From the NCBI RefSeq assembly GCF_024199945.1, contig NZ_JANADP010000001.1, positions 868,001-932,000 of the forward strand: DNA of 64,000 nucleotides, in the 5' to 3' direction. Positions 46,059-54,691 of the stretch are shown in pieces. A program made the translations under genes and the position numbers. The notes beneath the pieces are model-generated. The model ran no database searches and was not told the DNA's origin. It saw only the letters and a list, made by a program, of their open reading frames with translations. Position 1 is the first letter of the stretch, and each line of letters begins with the position of its first letter. The DNA comes from Bradyrhizobium sp. CCGUVB4N. GTDB taxonomy: Bacteria > Pseudomonadota > Alphaproteobacteria > Rhizobiales > Xanthobacteraceae.

Positions 46059-46075
46059 TTGTATGTAAGGTACAA
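46059..46075. promoter_or_regulatory. Candidate GntR operator
   Basis: TTGTA-N7-TACAA (46059-46075) lies between the divergent FAD oxidoreductase and DHDPS-family genes, 69 bp from the former start. FadR-type GntR proteins typically bind short palindromes of this kind. The GntR gene is in the same locus (43904-44569). Confidence 0.6.
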
Positions 46076-46171
46076 GATTAAAAGTAAAGCAAAAACAAGG
46101 CTCGGTAAGCCCTCTTGGATCGCTGGCGATCGGGGGCTTTATTCCGGAGCTGCAACACAATGGGTGGTGCT

Positions 46172-47056
46172 ATGACGGAGGCAATTCGCGGGTTCTGGGT
46201 GGCGTCGGCGACGCCGCTGGCGACGGACGGCAGCGTGGATTCCGCCAAGCTTGCCGCTCATGCCAAAAAGCTCTTCAGCAAGAGCGTGGACGGCGTCGTG
46301 CTGTTCGGCACCACCGGCGAGGGCACCTCGTTCAACGTCACTGAGCGCGTCGCGACTGTCGAGGCCGTGCTCAAGGCCGGCGTCCCGGCGGAGCGCATCG
46401 GCATCGGCGGCGGCTTCCCCGCCATCAGCGACAGCATCGCACTGACGCGCGTCGTGCTCGGCCTTGGTCTGCGCCACGTGCTGTATCTGCCGCCGTACTT
46501 CGACCGCAGCGCGACGCCTGAAGGCATCGAGGATGCGTTCGCGGCGATCTTCGATGGTGTCGCCGACGATCGCCTCCGCGCCTATCTCTATCATATCCCG
46601 CAGGTCTCGGGCGTCGCGATCCCGACGACGGTTGCCGCGAATTTGCGCAAGCGTTACGGCAAGGTGGTTGCGGGCCTGAAGGACTCCAGCGGCGACTTCA
46701 AGCAATTCCAGGCATTCCGCGCTGCTGCGCCGGAACTCGCCATCACCGTCGGCAACGAAACCGACATCGCGCGTGCGATCGCCGGTGGCGGCGCCGGCAC
46801 CATCTGCGGCATGGCCAACATTACGCCGGAGCTGGTCAAGGCGATGATCGACGGCAAGGATGTCGAAGCCCGCATGCAGGCCGCGGTCGATATCGTGGTG
46901 AAGTCGCCGTCCTTCCTGACGACGCTGAAGGCCATTCTCGCCGCGCAGACCGGCGATGCCGGCTGGTTGCGTGTGCGGCCGCCGCTGCGGGCGTTGTCTG
47001 ACGGCGCCGCGCTCAAGGCGAAGCTGGACGAACTGACCAGCCCCGCGATCGCCTGA
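46172..47056 (+). CDS. Dihydrodipicolinate synthase (DapA) family lyase
   Basis: A 294-aa class I aldolase-type protein. VVLFGTTGEGTSFNVTERVA holds the GTTGE pyruvate-carboxylate loop. YHIPQVSGVAIP has the conserved Tyr region and VVAGLKDSSGDFKQF the Schiff-base Lys. Start ATG 46172 was chosen (GGTGG upstream); ATG 46160 would add four residues. Since it is divergent from a GlcD-type dehydrogenase and a GntR regulator, catabolism of a keto-sugar acid or related hydroxyacid is more likely than lysine synthesis. Confidence 0.9.
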   Translation: MTEAIRGFWVASATPLATDGSVDSAKLAAHAKKLFSKSVDGVVLFGTTGEGTSFNVTERVATVEAVLKAGVPAERIGIGGGFPAISDSIALTRVVLGLGLRHVLYLPPYFDRSATPEGIEDAFAAIFDGVADDRLRAYLYHIPQVSGVAIPTTVAANLRKRYGKVVAGLKDSSGDFKQFQAFRAAAPELAITVGNETDIARAIAGGGAGTICGMANITPELVKAMIDGKDVEARMQAAVDIVVKSPSFLTTLKAILAAQTGDAGWLRVRPPLRALSDGAALKAKLDELTSPAIA

Positions 47057-47065
47057 ACGCGAGTC

Positions 47066-48295
47066 TCATTCGCTGTGAACCTCCGCGGTGCGCGCCGACA
47101 TGGCGCGGGCCGCGACCAGCGCGGCCGCGAAGCCGGCCGCCGCGCCCACGCCGAGCGCCCAGCGCGGGCCCAGATTGTCCGCCACCCATCCGACGATCGG
47201 TGCGCCGATCGGCGTGCCGCCGAGCGCGACGCCGAGGCGCAACGCCATCACGCGTCCTCGCATCCTTGGTTCGGTGGAGAGCTGCATCATGGCGTTGGAA
47301 GTATTGGTGACCGTCAGCGCCGCGACGCCGATCAGGACAAGGCTGCCGGCGAACAACCAGTAGCTGGGTGCAAGCGCGGCCAGCGTGCATCCTGCCCCGA
47401 AAGCCGCGGCTCCCAGCAACAGTGAGACGAACCGCGGCTGGGCGCGCCCTGCCGCCAGCAGCGCGCCCGAGATCGTGCCGACCGCCATCGTCGACGACAA
47501 AAGGCCAAAGCCGCGCGCATCGGTGTGGAAGACGCTGACGGCCATGGTCGAGATGAAGATCGGGAAATTCAGCCCGAACGTGCCGATCAGGAACAGCATG
47601 ATCATGATCGCCCTGAGATCGCTGCGCGCCCACACGTAGCGAAAACCTTCCGTCATGCCGCCCGGTGCCCGCTGCGCCCGCGCATTCGGGCGGAGCTCCG
47701 AGCCGCGTAGCATGGCCAGCGAACAGAGCACGGCCATGAAGGATGCGGCGTTGAGCAGGAAGGCCCATCCGGTGCCGATCGAAGCGATGACGATCCCTGC
47801 GACCGCGGGCCCGACCATCCGTGCGGCGTTGAAGGATGTGGAGTTCAGCGCGATCGCATTGGAGAGCTCGCCGTCGCCGACGAGTTCGGCCACGAATGTC
47901 TGGCGCACCGGCGCATCGAAGGCCGCGGCACAACCGAACAGGAAGGCAAACACGTAAACATGCCAGAGCGCGACCTTCCCGGTGACCGTGAGAAGGCCGA
48001 GCACCAGCGCCAGTACACCCATGGTCGCCTGGGTCGCGACCAGAAGCCGCCGCTGGTTGAAATGATCAGCGGCAAAACCCGTCCACGGCATCAACAAAAG
48101 CTGGGGCCCGAACTGGAGCGCCATCACCACGCCGACCGCCGACGCATTGTGCCGCGTGAGCTCGGTCAGAACCAGCCAGTCCTGCGCAGCGCGCTGCATC
48201 CATGTCCCGGTGTTGGATACCAGGGCGCCCGCGGCCCAGACGCGGTAATTGTAGTTGCGCAGTGAGCGAAACGTGCCCGCCACCGGCGCGCTCAC
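47066..48295 (-). CDS. MFS transporter (EntS-type, MFS_3)
   Basis: A 409-aa major facilitator starting at GTG 48295 (4-base overlap with the upstream gene). The N-terminus FRSLRNYNYRVWAAGALVSN followed by GTWMQRAAQDWLVLTELT is the classic MFS_3/EntS opening. Loop 2-3 reads FAADHFNQRRLLV, and VRQTFVAELVGDGELSNAIA closes the first half. Twelve helices are visible. Last gene of a MarR-isochorismatase-membrane protein-MFS operon, so a drug or aromatic-compound exporter is plausible. Confidence 0.9.
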   Translation of the reverse strand: MSAPVAGTFRSLRNYNYRVWAAGALVSNTGTWMQRAAQDWLVLTELTRHNASAVGVVMALQFGPQLLLMPWTGFAADHFNQRRLLVATQATMGVLALVLGLLTVTGKVALWHVYVFAFLFGCAAAFDAPVRQTFVAELVGDGELSNAIALNSTSFNAARMVGPAVAGIVIASIGTGWAFLLNAASFMAVLCSLAMLRGSELRPNARAQRAPGGMTEGFRYVWARSDLRAIMIMLFLIGTFGLNFPIFISTMAVSVFHTDARGFGLLSSTMAVGTISGALLAAGRAQPRFVSLLLGAAAFGAGCTLAALAPSYWLFAGSLVLIGVAALTVTNTSNAMMQLSTEPRMRGRVMALRLGVALGGTPIGAPIVGWVADNLGPRWALGVGAAAGFAAALVAARAMSARTAEVHSE

Positions 48296-48621
48296 GAACC
48301 GGTGGGCCGGTTACCGCCGTGGAACCGGCCGAACCGCCGCGCGAGAAAGAGGCTCAGGAGCAACGCGCCAAGTCCGAGGGCTGCGACATCGCCCGCGTCC
48401 CGCAGAGTGAACTCTCCGACGCGCCAGACGAGGAGATAGCCGACGATCACGTTGAAGGCGCCCCAGAGGACATTGACCGTCGAAGAGGACAGACCTTCGC
48501 CCGGCGGTTTTGCGAACGGAGTCTGGAACGGTTCCCCGCGCTGCCCGCTGACGAGATGTGGAACGGCGTTCGCCAGAAAAGCGCCGCCCCAAAAATAGGA
48601 AACGAGATGAAGCCAGTTCAT
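48292..48621 (-). CDS. Hypothetical small membrane protein
   Basis: A 109-aa protein with about three hydrophobic segments: N-terminal WLHLVSYFWGGAFLANAVPH, a middle VNVLWGAFNVIVGYLLVW and a C-terminal AALGLGALLLSLFLARRFG. It ends in a charged tail. It overlaps both neighbours by 4 bases (isochorismatase upstream, MFS downstream), so it is tightly coupled in the operon. Family not recognised. Confidence 0.75.
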   Translation of the reverse strand: MNWLHLVSYFWGGAFLANAVPHLVSGQRGEPFQTPFAKPPGEGLSSSTVNVLWGAFNVIVGYLLVWRVGEFTLRDAGDVAALGLGALLLSLFLARRFGRFHGGNRPTGS

Positions 48622-49187
48622 GCCTGCGCGCTCCGGGTTGCCAGTAGGTCGATAATCGCCTGTGTCGGGCCGCTCTCGCCGAGCCGCGGAAACACGTTTG
48701 CGATGCTGTAGTCGTGCGCCTCGGAACGCGGGTCGGTCATGGCATCGGTGGCAAGGGTGACGTTGAAGCCCGCCTCATAAGCCTGCCGCGCGGTTGATTC
48801 GACGCCGGTGCCGGTGGCGACGCCGGCGATGACGACCTGCGTGACACCGTGCTGCCGCAACTGGCTCTCGAGATCGGTGCTGGCAAATGCGCCCCATGTC
48901 CGTTTGGTCACGGTGAGATCGCTTGGCTGCTGATCGAGCTCGGGAATGAGGTCGGTCCATCCGTCGCGGAACGGGCCGCCAGGGCGCGGCCGCTCGGTGC
49001 GGCCCGGTGCGCCACCGGCGACATTGACGAGCACGACCGGCAGGCGATGCCGCCGAAACGCCGCGGCAAGCGCGCTGGCGCGCGACACGACGTCGCCTAT
49101 CGGGTGAACGGAAGGGAGGTCGACGATGCCGCGCTGCAGGTCGACGATGATGAGCGCGGTGATCGGGTCGAGCAGCGTGAGAGCCAT
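48618..49187 (-). CDS. Isochorismatase-like cysteine hydrolase
   Basis: A 189-aa member of the isochorismatase hydrolase family. The catalytic Asp lies in TALIIVDLQRGIVDLP. The Lys is in TVTKRTWGAF. In place of the usual nucleophile Cys, the segment VTQVVIAGVATGTGVESTAR has Ala-Thr-Gly-Thr, where the nicotinamidase group has GxxTxxCV, here with Thr-Gly-Thr-Gly and no Cys. As in true isochorismatases, a Cys-independent mechanism is possible. The operon with MarR and an exporter suggests detoxification. Substrate unknown. Confidence 0.88.
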   Translation of the reverse strand: MALTLLDPITALIIVDLQRGIVDLPSVHPIGDVVSRASALAAAFRRHRLPVVLVNVAGGAPGRTERPRPGGPFRDGWTDLIPELDQQPSDLTVTKRTWGAFASTDLESQLRQHGVTQVVIAGVATGTGVESTARQAYEAGFNVTLATDAMTDPRSEAHDYSIANVFPRLGESGPTQAIIDLLATRSAQA

Positions 49188-49221
49188 GATCTGTCCTTCC
49201 GGCAGCGAGACTGGGGCCGCG

Positions 49222-49674
49222 TCAGTCGTCGACGAGCCGCTTGAGCAAGGAGACGGCGGCGGCCAGCTCGTCCTGCTCCCGCGGTGAAAGCCGCGCTGAA
49301 ATGGTGCGCGAGAGCCAATCCTGCCGGGCGGCGCGACCGACCCGGATCCAGTCGCGGCATGCTTTCGTCAGCGACAGAATGGTCTGGCGACCGTCCTCCG
49401 GGTCGGGGGCGCCACTGACAAGGCCCGCGGCCAGGAGGGCGGCGACCGCGGTGCTCATCGATTGCGGGCGCATCTTTTCCGATCGCGCCAGGCTCGACAC
49501 CGTGGCCGGTCCATCCTTTTCCAGGCGGAGCAGGATCGACACCTGGGACGGCGTCAAATCCTCCGGGCCAGCCTGCTCGCGCAGCCGGCGCTTGAGCTTT
49601 CCGACCAGCGAACGGAGTTCTTCTGCGAGCGCGCCGGCGCGCGCGGAGGGGCGTTGGTCGGACGAATTGATCAT
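49222..49674 (-). CDS. MarR-family transcriptional regulator
   Basis: A 150-aa winged-HTH regulator. The central DNA-binding part reads LTPSQVSILLRLEKDGPATV and SLARSEKMRPQSMSTAVAAL. The wing is GLVSGAPDPEDGRQTILSLT. N- and C-terminal helices form the dimer interface. It is the first gene of the operon 49674 to 47066 and probably controls it through the imperfect palindrome at 49713-49730. Confidence 0.92.
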   Translation of the reverse strand: MINSSDQRPSARAGALAEELRSLVGKLKRRLREQAGPEDLTPSQVSILLRLEKDGPATVSSLARSEKMRPQSMSTAVAALLAAGLVSGAPDPEDGRQTILSLTKACRDWIRVGRAARQDWLSRTISARLSPREQDELAAAVSLLKRLVDD

Positions 49675-49712
49675 GGTGGAAGGAATGACATATATGAAGA
49701 TAAGCTGTAAAG

Positions 49713-49730
49713 ATTAGCTGTGCAGTCAAT
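49713..49730. promoter_or_regulatory. Candidate MarR operator
   Basis: ATTAGCTG-TG-CAGTCAAT is an imperfect palindrome (6 of 8 paired positions) starting 39 bp upstream of the MarR start codon. It is of the size bound by MarR dimers. The related AAGATAAGCTGTA and AAGATTAGCTGTG at 49697-49722 are direct repeats. Confidence 0.45.
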
Positions 49731-49967
49731 CTGTACAAAAAGATGTGAGCGGACATTCCGGCCACGGCGATGTCGGTGGGGCGCGCTTGCGTGAGCGTCG
49801 AGGCCGCGCAGCAACGGTGCGACACGGCGTCGCGTCGACGGAGTGTCGCCAGCATCGACGATGGGCAGATGCGCTCATTTCGTGCGCGTTCCAATCGCGA
49901 CGTGCCGGTTCCTGCCCACGTAAGCATCACGGCATCGAGCATCGCTGATTGCGCGATCGTCCCCGCT

Positions 49968-50000
49968 CTTAGAACGATTCAACACTAGAGCGATTCAAAT
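49968..50000 (+). promoter_or_regulatory. Two tandem Irr-type (ICE-like) boxes upstream of the TonB receptor
   Basis: CTTAGAACGATTCAACA (49968-49984) matches the 17-bp ICE palindrome TTTAGAA-N3-TTCTAAA at 11 of 14 informative positions. The next 17 bp, ACTAGAGCGATTCAAAT (49984-50000), match at 9 of 14. The shared TAGA(A/G)CGATTCAA repeats with a 16-bp period. Location is 72 bp before the receptor start. The rest of the 397-bp gap 49675-50071 holds only the MarR-side palindrome. Confidence 0.55.
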
Positions 50001-50071
50001 CGCCGCCAGGTTCTCTTCATTCGCAGCGGCTGATAGATGCGCGAACTTCAATGCTGTGACTTGGAAGTGAA

Positions 50072-52408
50072 TTGAAAGTGCGTGCTCCTGTGGACGGCCC
50101 TCTTGTCAGCGGTCGTCGAATTCGCGCCGGCAAGAGCCGCGCAAGCCTTCTCATCGGAGCGGCCGTGCTGCTCGCCGGATATCCCTTCGACACCGTGAAG
50201 GCGCAAACGGCGCTGCCGCCGGTGAATGTACATGCGCCGACGCAGCGGCCGAAGCAGGCACGAGCTTCGGAGCAGTCGCAGCGACGCACACAGGCGGCTG
50301 CGCGCCAGCGCAACCGGAGTGCCGTCCCACCCGCAGCGCCGACGCCGTCGGAACGTGCTGCGGCTGAGGCCGCCGCACAACAAGCCGCAAAGCTCGGCTA
50401 TCGCGCGATGCCGAGCGCGACCACGCTGCGCTCGGGCGCATCGCCGCTCGACACCTCGCAATCCGTCAACGTCGTGCCCGCGCAAGTTCTCCAGGATCAG
50501 TTGCCGCGCAATATCGACGATGCGCTGGTCAACATCAGCGGTATCACCCAGACCAACACGCTCGCCGGCACCCAGGACGCCGTGATCCGCCGCGGCTTCG
50601 GCGACAATCGCGACGGTTCGATCATGCGCAACGGCATGCCGCTGGTACAGGGCCGCAGCCTGAACGCCGCAGTCGATAGCGTCGAAGTGTTGAAGGGGCC
50701 GGCCTCGCTGCTCTACGGCATCATGGACCCCGGCGGCATCGTCAATACGATCAGCAAGCGCCCGGAACTCTATCAGCACGGCTCGGTCACGCTGCTTGGC
50801 TCGACCTACGCCAATAATCGCAACGGCGCCGACGGCACACTCGACGTCACCGGTCCGATCGGTGATGGCGGCCTCGCCTATCGTTTCATCGGTTACGGCG
50901 TCAGCGAGGATTATTGGCGCAATTTCGGTCGGCACCGGGAAATGCTGGTGAACCCGTCGCTCGCCTGGTACGGCGAGACCACGACGGTCCAGCTCACCTA
51001 TGAGCATCGCGAATTCATCTATCCGTTCGACCGCGGCACCGCCTTCGTCGACGGCGCGCCGCTGGCGATCCCAAAGGAGCGCCGGCTTGATGAACCCTTC
51101 AACAACATGTGGGGAACGTCGGACCTGGTGCAGGGCTCGGTCGAACAGAAGCTCGACGATAATTGGAAGGTCACGGCAGCGTACAGCTACAACACCGAGA
51201 CCTACAGCGCCAACCAGCTCCGCATTACTAACGTCAACGCCAAAACTGGCGTCGAGACTCGCAGCAACGACGGCACCCAGAACTCGCTCAGCAATGCCAG
51301 CTACGGCACCTCCTATATGCAAGGTGACGTCTGGGTCGGCGGCTTCCGCAACGAGATCCTGTTCGGCGGCGAGGCGATGTATCGCACGATCGATCGCCGC
51401 GACCTGATCCGCCAGGCGACGCCGAGCTTCAATTTCTACAACCCGGTCTACGGCCTGGTCACGCCTGGCACGACCGTCTCGGCAACCGACAGCGAACAGA
51501 CCGACAAGCTCGGTACCCGCGGCTTCTTCGCCCAGGACACCTTCCATTTGACCAACTGGCTGTCGGTGGTCGGCGGCGTGCGCTGGATGGAGTATGAGCA
51601 GCTCGCCGGAAAAGGCCGGCCAGTCTTCATCACCAACACCAATCTTGCGGGCGACAAGGTGCTGCCGCTTGGCGGCGTCATCGTCAAGCTGAGCGAGGAG
51701 CTCTCGTATTACGTGAGCTATACGCAGTCGCTGAAGCCAACCTCGACGATCGCGCTTTTCTCCGGAGCCCCCACCGGCTTCGTCGTCGACTCCACCATTG
51801 CGCCCGAAGAGGGAACCCAGTGGGAGACCGGCGTCAAATTCGACGTCAATAAGCGGTTGTCCGGCACTTTGGCGATCTACGACATCGAGAAGAAGAACGT
51901 GCTGGTCCGCGACGATCTTGGCAACAATGTCATCGCAATTCGGACGTCCGCGAAGGCGCGGTCGCGCGGCGTCGAACTGGATGTGACGGGCAAGCTGACC
52001 GACGATTGGAGCATGATTGGGAGCTATGGCTATACCGACGCGCGCCTGGAGGGCGATCCCGTCAACGGCAACGCAAAACTGCTGAACGCCGCGATGAACA
52101 CGGCGTCGCTTTATCTGGTCTACGATTTCGGCGAGCGGTTGCCCGGACGTCTGCGACTCGGCGGCGGCGCACACTATGTCGGCGACCGACCGGGCGACTC
52201 GCTCAACTCGTTCTTCCTGCCGGCCTACACCGTTGCCGACGTCTTCGCGACCTACGATACAAAAATCGACAAGGTACCCGTCACCTATCAGTTCAACGTC
52301 AAGAACCTGTTCGACAAGGTCTACTATACGTCAACCACCGGCAGCGCCTTGGCCGTTGCGATGGGCGATGGCCGGCGCATTTCGCTGTCGGCCACGGTGA
52401 AGTTCTAG
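50072..52408 (+). CDS. TonB-dependent siderophore receptor
   Basis: A 778-aa outer-membrane receptor importing a ferric siderophore with TonB-ExbBD energy. A signal peptide with residues near 20-45 (RRIRAGKSRASLLIGAAVLL) is followed by a Gln/Arg/Ala-rich stretch. The plug begins about residue 125 (LDTSQSVNVVPAQVLQDQLP and GITQTNTLAGTQDAVIRRGF). A 22-strand barrel fills the remainder, with the late NLFDKVYYTST signature and a terminal Phe. Start TTG 50072 follows GGAAG; GTG 50078 is an alternative. First gene of a three-gene iron unit behind ICE-like boxes. Confidence 0.92.
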   Translation: MKVRAPVDGPLVSGRRIRAGKSRASLLIGAAVLLAGYPFDTVKAQTALPPVNVHAPTQRPKQARASEQSQRRTQAAARQRNRSAVPPAAPTPSERAAAEAAAQQAAKLGYRAMPSATTLRSGASPLDTSQSVNVVPAQVLQDQLPRNIDDALVNISGITQTNTLAGTQDAVIRRGFGDNRDGSIMRNGMPLVQGRSLNAAVDSVEVLKGPASLLYGIMDPGGIVNTISKRPELYQHGSVTLLGSTYANNRNGADGTLDVTGPIGDGGLAYRFIGYGVSEDYWRNFGRHREMLVNPSLAWYGETTTVQLTYEHREFIYPFDRGTAFVDGAPLAIPKERRLDEPFNNMWGTSDLVQGSVEQKLDDNWKVTAAYSYNTETYSANQLRITNVNAKTGVETRSNDGTQNSLSNASYGTSYMQGDVWVGGFRNEILFGGEAMYRTIDRRDLIRQATPSFNFYNPVYGLVTPGTTVSATDSEQTDKLGTRGFFAQDTFHLTNWLSVVGGVRWMEYEQLAGKGRPVFITNTNLAGDKVLPLGGVIVKLSEELSYYVSYTQSLKPTSTIALFSGAPTGFVVDSTIAPEEGTQWETGVKFDVNKRLSGTLAIYDIEKKNVLVRDDLGNNVIAIRTSAKARSRGVELDVTGKLTDDWSMIGSYGYTDARLEGDPVNGNAKLLNAAMNTASLYLVYDFGERLPGRLRLGGGAHYVGDRPGDSLNSFFLPAYTVADVFATYDTKIDKVPVTYQFNVKNLFDKVYYTSTTGSALAVAMGDGRRISLSATVKF

Positions 52409-52410
52409 CG

Positions 52411-53439
52411 ATGGGAATGCGGCGCAAAGCCATCGCGGTCCTGATCGCGCTTACGTCTGTCTACCTTGCGGCCACACGTGCGAGTCGCGCCGAAGAGATC
52501 ACGCTCTATTCGACCAGGGAGGCTGCCCTGGTTGCGCCCGTTGTCGCGGCCTTCACGGAAGCGAGCGGCATCACGGTGAAAATCGTCTTCGTCGAGGACA
52601 GTCTCGTCAAGCGGCTGGCATCGGAAGGTGATGCATCGCCCGCCGACGTCCTGCTGACGATCGGACTGGACAAGACCACCCAGCTTGCCTCGGGTGGTTG
52701 GACACAAGCTTTCGCGTCGCCACGTCTTGAACAGGCCGTTCCGGCCAATCTTCGCGGGGACAGCTCGCAATGGATCGCGCTTGCGATCCGCCCGCGCGTC
52801 GTGATGGCGCGCAGCGACAGCCTCATCACGGCGATCGACTATGAAGACCTCGCGGATTCGCAATGGCGCGGCAAGCTCTGCATGCGCTCACCGCTGCATC
52901 AGAACAATGTCGCGCTTGTTGCCGCCTATCTCGCTCATCATGGTGAAGCGGCGACCGAGGCCTGGCTCGCCGGCCTGAAGGCCAATCTCGTCCACAAGCC
53001 CGATGGCAAGGACAACGACGTGATCCGCGAGATCGCGCAAGGAACGTGCGAGATCGGTATCGGCAACACCGTGGCATTGGCGCAATTGCGTGACGGACGG
53101 GAAGGGGCCGATTGGCGCGCCTGGGCGATGGCGGTCAGGGTGGTTCCGACCGCTTTCAAGGGTGGCGGCACGCATGTGAATCTCACCGGTGCAGCCATCG
53201 CGAAACATGCGCCGCACGTCGCCGGCGCGCAGAAATTCCTGGAATTCCTGGCCACGCCGCCGGCGCAGCGAATGTTTGCGGCCGCCGAGCTTGAATATCC
53301 GGTGCTGGCCAACGCGGAGCGCGCGCCGATCGTTGCCGAAATGGGCACGTTCACGGCCGATGCGCTATCGATCGACGAGATCGGCCGGACTCAGCAAGCC
53401 GCCATCGCGCTCATCAGGAAGGCGGGCTTCGATGGGTAG
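52411..53439 (+). CDS. FbpA-family ABC substrate-binding protein lacking the Tyr pair
   Basis: A 342-aa periplasmic binding protein of the ferric-iron (FbpA/FutA/KfuA) family, with signal peptide MGMRRKAIAVLIALTSVYLA and cleavage near ASRA. ITLYSTREAALVAPVVAAFT and DSLVKRLASEGDASPADVLL are characteristic. The site that in iron binders reads GNTYY is here CEIGIGNTVALAQLRDG, so the two metal-ligand tyrosines are absent. It starts 2 bases after the receptor gene and overlaps the next gene by 8. No ABC permease or ATPase gene is adjacent. Confidence 0.88.
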   Translation: MGMRRKAIAVLIALTSVYLAATRASRAEEITLYSTREAALVAPVVAAFTEASGITVKIVFVEDSLVKRLASEGDASPADVLLTIGLDKTTQLASGGWTQAFASPRLEQAVPANLRGDSSQWIALAIRPRVVMARSDSLITAIDYEDLADSQWRGKLCMRSPLHQNNVALVAAYLAHHGEAATEAWLAGLKANLVHKPDGKDNDVIREIAQGTCEIGIGNTVALAQLRDGREGADWRAWAMAVRVVPTAFKGGGTHVNLTGAAIAKHAPHVAGAQKFLEFLATPPAQRMFAAAELEYPVLANAERAPIVAEMGTFTADALSIDEIGRTQQAAIALIRKAGFDG

Positions 53440-54691
53440 GCTTGGCTCCACAATCAAGGCGTCGCTGCTTCAGGTCCATTCCATTGCCGGCCTCGTGCTC
53501 GCGCTGCTGTTGTCCCTGATCGCGCTGACCGGCGTGATCATGAGCTTCGAGGACGAGATCGTCGACCATCTGAATGCCGGCATCATGCAGGTTGCGCCAC
53601 GGACAACGCCGGCGCTGCTGCCTGACGCGCTGTTGGCGCGGTTGAAGGCGGTGTCGGATACCGGCAAGGTTACGGGGATCATGCTGTCGAGCGATCCGTC
53701 GGCGGCCGTGCATGTCCGCTTCGCTCGTGACGAGCAGGGCGCGCGGCCGTCCTCGCTCTATGTCGACCCCTATGACGGCAGCGTGCTTGGCGTTCCGCGC
53801 GGCGAGGAGTTCTTCGCAACGGTGCGCAGGCTGCATCGCTGGCTGCTCATTCCCGGCGACGCCAAGGGCTGGGGGCGCCAGATCACCGGTGTTGCCGCGC
53901 TGGGCCTGATCGTGATGCTGATCTCGGGCCTCGTGCTGCGCTGGCCGCGCCGGGCAAGCAGCGTGAAGACGTGGCTGAAGCCGAATCTCGGGCTCAGGGG
54001 TCGCGGCCTGCATCGCTCGTTGCACGCCGTCATCGGCACCTGGGTCCTGCCAGTCTATCTCGTGATGACCTTGACCGGGCTCTGGTACTCGTTCGATTGG
54101 TACAAGGACGGCGTGGTCTGGCTGCTGTCGCGTCCACACGTGGCGTTAGCGAAGATGCAGCCGAAGCAATCGCGTCCAGCCGGCCGTTCCGAACCGGCGG
54201 AGCCGGTCGGATTCGATCGCGCATGGTCGACCCTCCAGCAAGAGGAGAGCGGCGGTTTCGCCAGGGCTCAGCTGACGCTGCAGGCTGGCCCGGGCACGGT
54301 GATGCGGATCCGGTCATGGCCAAAGGACTCGACGCTCGAGTCCATGCGCGATGAATTCCGCATCGATGCCGTCACCGGCCAGGTCGTCTCGGCGGAGCGC
54401 TATGCCGACAAGACGCTTGGCGAGAAGGCGATTGCGGGCGTGCTCGATATTCACCGCGGCGCCGTGCTGGGCTGGCCCGGCAAGCTTGCGTTCATGATCG
54501 CCGCGGCGCTGATGCCGCTGTTCGCGATCACCGGCGTGCTGTTGTCCCTGTCGCGCCGCAAATTGCGGCCGTCACGCCAGCGCGCAGTGCTCGGCGATAA
54601 TGCCGCCGATCGCGCGGGCGAACGGCAGGTTGCAACCCTGGGCGACGCCAAGGGTGAGCTCGACGGCGTTGAGCTGCGGCAGGTCCGCTAG
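53432..54691 (+). CDS. PepSY-associated transmembrane protein (PiuB-type)
   Basis: A 419-aa inner-membrane protein of the PepSY_TM family, associated with siderophore/iron reduction. Helix 1 is about 12-35 (VHSIAGLVLALLLSLIALTG). Helix 2 is near 145 (ITGVAALGLIVMLISGLVLRW) and helix 3 near 210 (VLPVYLVMTLTGLWYSFDWY). Helix 4 is near 370 (LAFMIAAALMPLFAITGVLLS). His residues on both sides (LLQVHSIAG, LHRSLHAVI, DIHRG) could hold heme. It overlaps the binding-protein gene by 8 bases. The last ~40 residues are antisense to the LysR gene end. Confidence 0.88.
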   Translation: MGRLGSTIKASLLQVHSIAGLVLALLLSLIALTGVIMSFEDEIVDHLNAGIMQVAPRTTPALLPDALLARLKAVSDTGKVTGIMLSSDPSAAVHVRFARDEQGARPSSLYVDPYDGSVLGVPRGEEFFATVRRLHRWLLIPGDAKGWGRQITGVAALGLIVMLISGLVLRWPRRASSVKTWLKPNLGLRGRGLHRSLHAVIGTWVLPVYLVMTLTGLWYSFDWYKDGVVWLLSRPHVALAKMQPKQSRPAGRSEPAEPVGFDRAWSTLQQEESGGFARAQLTLQAGPGTVMRIRSWPKDSTLESMRDEFRIDAVTGQVVSAERYADKTLGEKAIAGVLDIHRGAVLGWPGKLAFMIAAALMPLFAITGVLLSLSRRKLRPSRQRAVLGDNAADRAGERQVATLGDAKGELDGVELRQVR

